Assembly: GCA_016177515.1 (NCBI GenBank)
Contig: JACOUZ010000092.1
Location: 1 to 12,409 of the forward strand
Source of the DNA: Acidobacteriota bacterium
Lineage (GTDB): Bacteria; Acidobacteriota; Polarisedimenticolia; Gp22-AA2
Direction of reading: 5' to 3'
DNA: 12,409 nt
Shown here: piece after piece, positions 1-5,942 of the stretch
Numbering within the stretch: the first letter of the stretch is position 1
Layout of the letters: each line of letters starts with the position of its first letter
Translations under genes and position numbers: made by a program
The notes under the pieces: generated by a model
What the model saw: only the letters and a program-made list of their open reading frames with translations
What the model was told of the DNA's origin: nothing
The model's database searches: none

Positions 1-282
1 CACGCAGTCGGTGACAGCTTCCAGCCGGTGCCTCTCCCGGGGCGGGAGCCGCACGGCGTCTCCGGGCTCGAGCCGCCTGTCCACTTCCCGGCCCGACGGC
101 CCGTCAATCAGCCGCAGCCGGAGCGAACCCTGGAACAGGTAGAGGCTCTCGTCCTTGCGCTCGTGGTATTGCAGGCTGAGCGCTTCCCCGGCGCGAATCA
201 GGAGGACCTTGCCGGCGTAGCGATCAGTATGGGCGAACAGGATCTCCTCGCCCCACGGCTTCGGCACCCGCGTAACGCTCAC
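1..282 (-). CDS. Cupin-domain protein, phosphomannose-isomerase-like (3' part cut off)
   Basis: The first 94 residues are visible; the C-terminus lies beyond base 1. The N-terminus reads KPWGEEI, then YAGKVLLIRAGEALSLQYHE, RKDESLYLFQG, and a GDAVRLPPRERHR turn. This is the pattern of the small cupins related to the C-terminal domain of type II mannose-6-phosphate isomerase/GDP-mannose pyrophosphorylase. QYHERKDE matches the first cupin metal motif and PPRERHR the second, so a metal-binding beta-barrel is likely; the substrate cannot be read. The GTG start at 282 shares GTGA with the enzyme I stop and has GGGGAG six bases upstream, so it is translationally coupled as the last visible gene of the PTS operon. 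It could be a sugar-phosphate isomerase or a non-catalytic sensor cupin. The family is fairly sure, the function is not. Confidence 0.8.
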   Translation of the reverse strand, partial: MSVTRVPKPWGEEILFAHTDRYAGKVLLIRAGEALSLQYHERKDESLYLFQGSLRLRLIDGPSGREVDRRLEPGDAVRLPPRERHRLEAVTDCV

Positions 283-2078
283 GGGCGGCTCCCCAGGGCC
301 GCCGCCGGCTCGGCGGGCACCAGCTCCGACACGCGCCTGCGAGCCAGCGCCTCGATCGCCGCGGGCGTGTCGAGGCGCAGGGTCTCTTCGACCAGGGCGC
401 GCGCGTCGGCCATGCGGATGGCGCGAATCACCTGCTTCACCGGCGGGATGGCGGCCGGGTTCATGCTCAGCTCGGTGACTCCCAGTCCGGCAAGCATGAC
501 GGCGGCCACCGGGCTGGCCGCCATCTCCCCGCAGACCGACACCCGCACGCCGGCCCTCTCCGCCGCATCCACCACCCGGCGGACGAGTCCGAGGATGGCC
601 GGATGCAGGGGCTGGTACAGATAGGCGACCGACTCGTTCCCCCGATCGATGGCCAGGGCGTACTGGATCAAATCATTCGTGCCGATCGAGAAGAAATCGA
701 CCTCGCGCGCCAGGAGATCCGCCGTAAGCGCCGCAGCAGGCACCTCGATCATGATCCCGACAGGCACGTCCGGATCGCACGGGACTCTCTGCGCCAGAAG
801 ATCCCGCTTCACCTCGTTCACGATGGCGCGGGCGCGCCGGAGCTCGTCGAGCACGCTGATCATCGGGAACATCATGCGCACCTTGCCGTGCGCCGCAGCC
901 CTGAGAATTCCCCGGATCTGCGTGCGGAACATGTCCTCCCGCCTGAGGCACAGCCGGATGCCGCGAAGGCCGAGGACGGGATTGGGCTCCCGGCGCTCCA
1001 GAAGGGTGGAGACATACCTCTCCCCCCCGAGATCGAGCGTGCGGATGACGACCTCGTTCGGGAGCGCGTTCTCGGCCAGCTCCCGGTAGGTGCGGTAGTG
1101 CTCCTCTTCATCGGGAAAGCCGGGCGCCTTGCGAACGTACAGGAACTCCGAGCGATACAGCCCGATCCCCTCCGCCCCGAAGCGGCGCGCCGCCAGCAAC
1201 TCCTCCACGAGCTCGATGTTGGCCTGCAGTCGAACCCGCACCCCCTCCTGCGTCACCGCGGGCTGATCGCGCAGCATCATGAGATCGAGTTCGCGCTGGG
1301 CCAGCCGGGTGCGGCGATCGCGCCAGGAGGCCGTCTCCTCCTCCCCGGGGTTGTTCAACAGCACCCCCTCCGACCCGTCGAGGACCAGAAAGTCGCCGGT
1401 GCGGACCCGGGTGCTCGCATCCCTGAGACCGGCCACCGCCGGGATGCCCAGGGCGCTGGCGATGACGGCGGTGTGAGATGTCGGGCCGCCGCCGTCAATC
1501 GCCAGCCCGATGACGCGCTCGCGGTTGAGTCCGGCCGCATCGGAAGGGCACAGAGTGGCGCTGACGACGATGACGTCCTCCGTGAGCTCCGACAGGTCGT
1601 GGCGCTTCCGGCTGCCGGTCAGGATCGCCTGCACGCGGGCCTCCACGTCCTCGATGTCCGTGCCCCGGTCCCGCAGGGCCTGGTCCCCGAGCTGCGAGAA
1701 CACCTGGGTGTACCGCCCGACCACCGTGTGGAAGGCCCATTCGGCGTTCACGTGCTCCCGGCGGATGAGCGAAGCGGTCTCCTGGTGCAACGCGCGGTCC
1801 CTGAGGATGAGGATCTGCGCCTCGAAGACGCGCCCGTAGGCTTCGCCGGCTTCGTTCCTGACACGGTCCCTCAGGTCCCGCAGCTGGCGCCACGCCCGCC
1901 GGACCGCGCGCTGGAACCGGGCGACCTCGCCGTCGGCCTTTCCGGGAGGAAGATCCAGGCGGAAGATGGCGACGTCCGGGCCCTCCAGGACGAGGGCCCG
2001 CCCGATGGCGATCCCCCCCGACACGCCCACCCCGCGCAGCCTGATCGTCCCGTCCCCGGTTCCGGCCGGCTCCTTCAA
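279..2078 (-). CDS. ptsI: Phosphoenolpyruvate-protein phosphotransferase (PTS enzyme I)
   Basis: Cytoplasmic enzyme that autophosphorylates from PEP and passes the phosphate to HPr. At 599 aa it is close to the usual ~575. The N-terminal HPr-binding/swivel region carries GGGPTSHTAV with the active histidine at residue 202. The C-terminal TIM barrel shows LYRSEFLY (Arg309), RTLDLGG (from Arg346), IMIEVPAA, FFSIGTNDLIQYALAIDR and the catalytic cysteine in CGEMA (Cys516). All key residues are present. One small deviation is IAS after the histidine motif, where IAR is usual. I chose TTG at 2078 because GGGGAGG lies just upstream and the codon forms TTGA with the HPr stop. GTG at 2096 is possible and would add six residues, but its GGAGG is only one base away. 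The stop shares GTGA with the cupin start. Confidence 0.96.
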   Translation of the reverse strand: MKEPAGTGDGTIRLRGVGVSGGIAIGRALVLEGPDVAIFRLDLPPGKADGEVARFQRAVRRAWRQLRDLRDRVRNEAGEAYGRVFEAQILILRDRALHQETASLIRREHVNAEWAFHTVVGRYTQVFSQLGDQALRDRGTDIEDVEARVQAILTGSRKRHDLSELTEDVIVVSATLCPSDAAGLNRERVIGLAIDGGGPTSHTAVIASALGIPAVAGLRDASTRVRTGDFLVLDGSEGVLLNNPGEEETASWRDRRTRLAQRELDLMMLRDQPAVTQEGVRVRLQANIELVEELLAARRFGAEGIGLYRSEFLYVRKAPGFPDEEEHYRTYRELAENALPNEVVIRTLDLGGERYVSTLLERREPNPVLGLRGIRLCLRREDMFRTQIRGILRAAAHGKVRMMFPMISVLDELRRARAIVNEVKRDLLAQRVPCDPDVPVGIMIEVPAAALTADLLAREVDFFSIGTNDLIQYALAIDRGNESVAYLYQPLHPAILGLVRRVVDAAERAGVRVSVCGEMAASPVAAVMLAGLGVTELSMNPAAIPPVKQVIRAIRMADARALVEETLRLDTPAAIEALARRRVSELVPAEPAAALGSRP

Positions 2079-2344
2079 CGCTCCTCCCCGAAGCACGCCT
2101 CCACCAGCTCGATCAGGGAGCGCAGCGCCTCCTGTTCATCCGATCCGTCCGCGCGGATCGTCAACCGCGCGCCCTGGCCCCCGACCAGCGCCAGAAGCCC
2201 GAGGATCGATTTGCCGTCCGCGGTGCGCCCCTCGTGCTCCAGGAGGATCCGGCTCTTGAAGCGGCTCGCCACCTGAACGAAGCGCGCGGCGGCCCGCGCG
2301 TGCAGGCCGAGCGTGTTCCTGACCACCACCTCATGCTGGATCAC
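2075..2344 (-). CDS. ptsH: HPr phosphocarrier protein
   Basis: Small (89 aa) cytoplasmic carrier that takes phosphate from enzyme I on His15 and hands it to EIIA. His15 falls exactly at residue 15 in NTLGLHARAA. The regulatory serine falls exactly at residue 46 in GKSILGLLAL, the target of HPr kinase, whose gene opens this operon, so both phosphorylation routes are encoded together. Residue 18 is Ala where many HPr proteins have Pro (HARPA); I recall HARA as common in Gram-negative HPr proteins encoded beside mannose-type EIIA. It starts with GTG at 2344, with GGAGG eight bases upstream, 13 bases after the EIIA stop. It ends inside the TTGA overlap with enzyme I. The call is secure; the symbol follows convention and could be ptsO/npr-like. 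Confidence 0.96.
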   Translation of the reverse strand: MIQHEVVVRNTLGLHARAAARFVQVASRFKSRILLEHEGRTADGKSILGLLALVGGQGARLTIRADGSDEQEALRSLIELVEACFGEER

Positions 2345-2357
2345 GCCGTCCCCCTCC

Positions 2358-2798
2358 TCACGGACGCCCCGACGGCCCCAGGTATTCGGTCGCGATCGCG
2401 ATGGATCTCTGCCCCTGCTCCTTGATCCGGACTGCGGCCTCCTGGAGCCCGCACTTGTCCTGGATGTTGGCGAACTTGATCAGCATCGGCAGGTTCACGC
2501 CCGTGACGATTTCGATCCCCTCCCGAAGGAAGGCCAGGGTGACGTTGGTGGCGGTGCCCCCGAACATGTCGGTCATGATCAGCACGCCACCCCCGGGATC
2601 GATTTCCGCAATCGCCTCCTCCACCGCACGCCGGGCGGCCGGCAGGTCGTCGTCCCATCCGATGGTCAGGGCCTTCAGGCCTGCCACCTTGCCGACGATC
2701 CTCTCGAGGGCCCGCACCAGCTCGAAGGCCAGCCCCCCGTGGGTGACGACCAGCACGCCGAAGCGTGTCTCGCCCGCGGCTTCCGCCACCAGGACCAT
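2358..2798 (-). CDS. PTS EIIA domain protein, mannose (fructose/sorbose) family
   Basis: A stand-alone EIIA domain of 146 aa. It should accept phosphate from HPr on the histidine of VVTHGG (His20 from the ATG start). The strand patterns VLIMTDMFGG and TGVNLPMLIKFANI are the other signatures of the EIIA-Man fold. The usual GGSPxN loop reads GGTATN here. No EIIB, EIIC or EIID gene is visible, so a sugar-transport role is unlikely from this locus, and a regulatory output, as proposed for similar clusters in delta- and alphaproteobacteria, is a better inference. The start is ATG at 2798, one base overlapping the rapZ stop (TGATG), with GGAG eight bases upstream. GTG at 2801 is equally possible and adds one residue. 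The fold is sure, the downstream partner unknown. Confidence 0.93.
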   Translation of the reverse strand: MVLVAEAAGETRFGVLVVTHGGLAFELVRALERIVGKVAGLKALTIGWDDDLPAARRAVEEAIAEIDPGGGVLIMTDMFGGTATNVTLAFLREGIEIVTGVNLPMLIKFANIQDKCGLQEAAVRIKEQGQRSIAIATEYLGPSGRP

Positions 2799-3688
2799 CA
2801 CTCCTTCTCCAGGTCACGATGCGAGGCCTTCACCTCGTAGCCGTTGCCGCGCAACGCCGCCTCGACGGCCGCCGCCATGACCACCGACCGGTGCCGGCCC
2901 CCGGTGCAGCCGATCGCCACGGTGAGATAGCTCTTCCCTTCGCGGATGTACTCCGGGATCAGGAAAACCAGGAGATCGACGATGCGCCGGTGGAACTCGT
3001 GGTAGACCGGCAGCGCCTCGAGATACGCCCGCACCTCGGGGTCGAGGCCGCTCCTGCCCCTGAGACCGTCCACGAAGAACGGGTTCGGGAGGAAGCGCGT
3101 GTCGAACAGGACGTCGGATTCGGGCGGCACGCCGTGCTTGTAACCGAAGGAGACGATCGCGATGCCGATCGACTGGGACCCCGGATGGGGAGCGAAGTGA
3201 TCCTGGATGTAACGGCGCAGCTCGTGGACGTTGAAGCGGCTGCTGTCGATGATCAGATCGGCCCGATCGCGCAGCGGGGCCAGGGCCAGGCGCTCGCGCC
3301 GGATGCCTTCCTCGAGCGGCCCGCCGGCGGCCAGGGGGTGCGGGCGGCGGGTTTCGGAGAAGCGGCGTATGAGGGCATCGTCCTCCGCCTCGAAGAAGAG
3401 CAGGCGCACGCGGCGACCTCGCGTGCGGCGCAGGTCGTCGAAGATGGCCGGGAATTCCTTCAGGAACGTGCCCTCGCGGATGTCCACCACCAGGGCGACG
3501 CGCGTGACGTCGGAGCGCCCCGCGCACAGGTCGGCGAACACCGGGATGAGCGCCACCGGGAGGTTGTCGACACAGAAGTGGCCCATGTCCTCGAAGGCGC
3601 GGATCGCCAGGGTCTTGCCCGATCCGGAGAGTCCGGTGATGACGACGATTTCGAGATCCCGCTCCGGGGTGCCTTCGCGGGCGCTCAC
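2798..3688 (-). CDS. rapZ: RapZ/YvcJ-family nucleotide-binding protein
   Basis: A 296-aa P-loop protein of the RapZ (YhbJ)/YvcJ family. The Walker A motif GLSGSGKT lies at residues 19-26, followed by FEDMGHFCVDNLP, typical of the family. The C-terminal domain has SFGYKHGVP, FDTRFLPNPFF and GCTGGRHRSVVMA, all near-invariant. In E. coli RapZ is an RNA-binding adaptor that directs the GlmZ small RNA to RNase E to control glucosamine-6-phosphate synthase, while in Bacillus YvcJ hydrolyses nucleotides. No GlmZ-like RNA is seen here, so the E. coli role should not be assumed. It starts with GTG at 3688, sharing GTGA with the hprK stop, with GGAGG five bases upstream. Placement between hprK and the EIIA gene is common in Gram-negative PTS clusters. 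Confidence 0.96.
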   Translation of the reverse strand: MSAREGTPERDLEIVVITGLSGSGKTLAIRAFEDMGHFCVDNLPVALIPVFADLCAGRSDVTRVALVVDIREGTFLKEFPAIFDDLRRTRGRRVRLLFFEAEDDALIRRFSETRRPHPLAAGGPLEEGIRRERLALAPLRDRADLIIDSSRFNVHELRRYIQDHFAPHPGSQSIGIAIVSFGYKHGVPPESDVLFDTRFLPNPFFVDGLRGRSGLDPEVRAYLEALPVYHEFHRRIVDLLVFLIPEYIREGKSYLTVAIGCTGGRHRSVVMAAAVEAALRGNGYEVKASHRDLEKE

Positions 3689-4638
3689 CCTTTCCTCCCC
3701 AGCGCGTCGTGGATGCGGCCCGCGAGCTCGCGGGCGGCGTGGTAGCCCCGTCGCTTCAACAGGTGGTGCCGGGCCGCCACTTCCAGCAGGATCGACAGGT
3801 TCCTCCCGGGGCCGACGGGCATCTCGATGAACGGCAGCTCCACGCCGTGGATGGAGTACATCTTCTCGTCGAGCCCCAGGCGATCGTACTCCTTGTCCTC
3901 CTGCCAGGCGTCGAGCTTGACCACCAGGTCCAGGTCCTTGCGCTCGCGCACCGCCGCCACGCCGTACAGGTCCTTGATGTTGATGATCCCGAGGCCGCGC
4001 AGCTCCATGTGATAGCGGCTCACTTCCGGACCGGTGCCATTGAGCAGCGATCCGACCCGCCGGATGGTCACCGTGTCGTCGGACACCAGCCGGTGTCCCC
4101 TCAGGATCAGCTCGAGCGCCGATTCGCTCTTGCCGACGCCGCTCTCCCCGAGGATCAGCACGCCCACCCCGTAGATGTCGATGAGCGTGCCATGCAGCGT
4201 GATCGTGGGAGCCAGCCTCTCCTCGAGGTGGCGCCCCAGAACCTCGATGGCGCGCTCCGCCGGGCGGGACGTGACCAGGAGCGCCAAGCCGTGGCGCTCG
4301 CAGGCCTCCAGCAGATCGGCATGGGGAGGGCTCCCGTGGGCCAGGAGCAGGCAGGCGATCGGCGCCCCTCCGAGGCGGTCGAGGAGCAGCCGCCGCTGCG
4401 CGGCCGGGAGCTGCGCGAGGTAGACGACCTCCTTCTTCCCGAGCACCTGGACGGCCCCGGCCTGCAGCGTCTCGGGATGGCCGGCCAGGGCCAGGCCCGG
4501 CCGCTCGGGGACCGCGACAGAAATGTCCCGCTTGAGGCCCGCCTTTCCGCCGGCCAGGCGCAGGGCGAGATCCGGCAGGCTCTCGGAAAGAAGTTCACCG
4601 ACCGGGAGGGCAGGACGGGGCGGTTCGCGCTGGTTCAA
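3685..4638 (-). CDS. hprK: HPr kinase/phosphorylase
   Basis: Bifunctional enzyme that phosphorylates HPr on Ser46 with ATP or PPi and removes that phosphate again, setting how much HPr is free for the phosphorelay. An N-terminal domain (about 1-130, with RPGLALAGH) precedes the kinase domain. That domain has the P-loop GESGVGKS at 164-171, RGHRLVSDD at 180-188, the conserved histidine of LHG at 149, and the HprK signature ELRGLGIINIKDLYG near 212-225. At 317 aa it has the normal family length. I start it at TTG 4638, with GGAGG six bases upstream and where the family N-terminus is expected. The frame stays open to 4851, but that extension would cross the promoter and the divergent gene. First gene of the PTS operon; rpoN and hpf, often upstream of hprK in Gram-negatives, are absent. 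Confidence 0.95.
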   Translation of the reverse strand: MNQREPPRPALPVGELLSESLPDLALRLAGGKAGLKRDISVAVPERPGLALAGHPETLQAGAVQVLGKKEVVYLAQLPAAQRRLLLDRLGGAPIACLLLAHGSPPHADLLEACERHGLALLVTSRPAERAIEVLGRHLEERLAPTITLHGTLIDIYGVGVLILGESGVGKSESALELILRGHRLVSDDTVTIRRVGSLLNGTGPEVSRYHMELRGLGIINIKDLYGVAAVRERKDLDLVVKLDAWQEDKEYDRLGLDEKMYSIHGVELPFIEMPVGPGRNLSILLEVAARHHLLKRRGYHAARELAGRIHDALGRKG

Positions 4639-4702
4639 CCTCGTCCTCCGCGCCCCGCAGAGGCGCGCGGGGACGCTCGCGTCAAAGCCGCAAATCGCGG
4701 CC

Positions 4703-4731
4703 ATTCTAGGAGATGGGTCCTGCCCTGTCAA
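4703..4731 (-). promoter_or_regulatory. Sigma-70-type promoter of the hprK operon
   Basis: On the minus strand, TTGACA (4731-4726) is followed by a 17-base spacer and TAGAAT (4708-4703). This gives a -35 with a full consensus match and a -10 with five of six. Transcription should begin near 4696, leaving a leader of about 58 bases before the hprK TTG. The leader contains CCCCGC (4672-4667) and GCGGGG (4658-4653), which could pair just before the ribosome binding site; in DNA this G+C-rich such a pairing may be chance. No comparable promoter is seen further down the operon. Confidence 0.8.
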
Positions 4732-4733
4732 GA

Positions 4734-4763
4734 AAACCGGCCCGGGGGTGAATCCGGCGGTTT
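4734..4763. promoter_or_regulatory. Possible operator: inverted repeat between divergent promoters
   Basis: AAACCG (4734-4739) and CGGTTT (4758-4763) are exact inverted copies 18 bases apart, lying between the -35 boxes of the hprK and GAPDH-like promoters. A symmetrical element here could bind a regulator acting on both. Six-base arms alone are weak evidence and no known binding motif is recognised. Confidence 0.25.
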
Positions 4764-4779
4764 CGGAGGTTTCTCCTGA

Positions 4780-4808
4780 TTGACCGGGGCAGCGCGGGAT
4801 GGTATCTT
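4780..4808 (+). promoter_or_regulatory. Promoter of the GAPDH-like gene
   Basis: TTGACC (4780-4785), a 17-base spacer and TATCTT (4803-4808) match the sigma-70 consensus at five of six and four of six bases. Transcription would begin near 4815, giving a leader of about 17 bases that contains AGGAGA and then the ATG at 4832. The -35 lies 48 bases from the -35 of the divergent hprK promoter. Confidence 0.65.
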
Positions 4809-4831
4809 TCGGCATCGGACAGGAGACCTGC

Positions 4832-5905
4832 ATGGCGTCGAAAAAGGTCATTCACATCATCGGCACCGGAACCATCGGCGAGCCCCTGATCGGCCTGTTC
4901 GCCGACCGGAAGGAGCTCCTCGGATTCGACGAGGTCACTTTTCACAAGCGCACTCCCCTGCTGACGGATCGGTCCAAGGTGGTGAACCTGTTGAAGCGGG
5001 GCGCACGCCTGGCCTGCGACGAATCGGCCCGGCGCGGCTTCCGGGAGATCGGCATCGAGCCGACCTACGAGCATCATGAGGCGCTCCGGCAGGCCACGGT
5101 GGTGGTCGATTGCACGCCGTCGGACGTGGGGCTGCAGAACAAGAAGGAAATCTACGAGAAGTACGCCCACAACACGCTGGGGTTCATCGCCCAGGGCTCG
5201 GAGTTCGGGTTCGGCAAGATGTACGCCCGGGGGATCAACGACCGCACCCTCAAGCACGGCGTCGACCAGTTCGTGCAGGTGGTGTCCTGCAACACCCACA
5301 ACCTGGCGGTCCTGATCGACCTGATCGGCCTGCGCGACGGCGGCCCCGCCAACCTGGCCGAGGCAAGGTTCACCTGCATCCGCCGCGCCAACGACATCAG
5401 CCAGGACGGTTCGTTCGTTCCGTCCCCTCAAGTGAACCGGCACAAGGACGAGCGTTTCGGCACGCACCACGCCCGTGACGCCTGGCACCTGTTCAACACC
5501 CTGGGCCACGACCTGAACCTCTTCTCCTCGGCGCTCAAGGTCAACAGCCAGTACATGCACGCGATCCACTTCGACATCCGCCTGCGCAAGCCGACCTCGG
5601 TCGAGGAGATCCTGGCTCGGCTGAAGCAGGACGACCGCATGGCCCTGACCTACAAGCAGTCGGCCAATTCCGTCTTTTCCTTCGGCCGGGACTACGGGCA
5701 TTACGGCCGCATCCTGAACCAGGGGGTCCTGGTCGTGCCGACCCTGACCGTCCACAAGGGCACCGAGGTGGTCGGCTTCTGCTTCACCCCGCAGGACGGC
5801 AACGCCCTGATCAGCAGCGCCGCCGCGGCGACGTGGTTCGCGTACCCCGAATCGTACGAGCAGAAGCTGAACTGCCTGAACGATTCGATCTTCGACGAAG
5901 TCTGA
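4832..5905 (+). CDS. Type II (archaeal-type) glyceraldehyde-3-phosphate dehydrogenase homologue
   Basis: A 357-aa cytoplasmic protein with an N-terminal Rossmann motif GTGTIG (11-16). It aligns by eye with archaeal phosphorylating GAPDH: VDCTPSDVGLQNK near 92-104, IAQGSEFGFGK where the archaeal enzymes have IFQGGEK, VVSCNT with the presumed catalytic Cys153, IRRAND, and THHARD (His212-His213) matching the SHHGPD histidine. FGRDYGHYGR near 284-293 matches the archaeal GRDLGR stretch. The archaeal enzymes run to about 335-340 aa, so it is a little longer. ATG 4832 is chosen for AGGAGA just upstream; ATG 4799 lies inside the -10 spacer. It stands alone, divergent from hprK and convergent with fabF. 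It could be a true NAD(P)-dependent GAPDH or a relative with another aldehyde or phosphate substrate. The family is likely, the substrate inferred. Confidence 0.65.
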   Translation: MASKKVIHIIGTGTIGEPLIGLFADRKELLGFDEVTFHKRTPLLTDRSKVVNLLKRGARLACDESARRGFREIGIEPTYEHHEALRQATVVVDCTPSDVGLQNKKEIYEKYAHNTLGFIAQGSEFGFGKMYARGINDRTLKHGVDQFVQVVSCNTHNLAVLIDLIGLRDGGPANLAEARFTCIRRANDISQDGSFVPSPQVNRHKDERFGTHHARDAWHLFNTLGHDLNLFSSALKVNSQYMHAIHFDIRLRKPTSVEEILARLKQDDRMALTYKQSANSVFSFGRDYGHYGRILNQGVLVVPTLTVHKGTEVVGFCFTPQDGNALISSAAAATWFAYPESYEQKLNCLNDSIFDEV

Positions 5906-5921
5906 AGAGCCGGGAAGGGAT

Positions 5922-5942
5922 GGGGCCCGCGCCCGCGGCCCC
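5922..5942. terminator. Weak stem-loop between convergent genes
   Basis: GGGGCC (5922-5927) and GGCCCC (5937-5942) could form a 6-bp G+C stem with a nine-base loop, in the 37-base gap between the GAPDH-like stop and the fabF stop. No T-run follows on either strand, so it is not a classic intrinsic terminator. It may slow polymerases arriving from both sides. Confidence 0.25.

Noticed and set aside
603..2276. A 557-codon plus-strand open frame opposite enzyme I and HPr
   Set aside because: Antisense to enzyme I with all its active residues; composition is that of a reading-frame shadow.
4653..4672. CCCCGC/GCGGGG stem in the hprK leader as an attenuator
   Set aside because: Only six G+C pairs in very G+C-rich DNA; it does not cover the ribosome binding site directly and has no T-run, so chance is likely.
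4639..4851. N-terminal extension of hprK up to 4851
   Set aside because: It would read through the hprK promoter and into the divergent gene, and adds residues with no counterpart in HprK. TTG 4638 with GGAGG fits better.
4706..5755. A 349-codon minus-strand open frame opposite the GAPDH homologue
   Set aside because: It covers the divergent promoter region and mirrors a gene with clear homology, a promoter and a ribosome binding site on the other strand.
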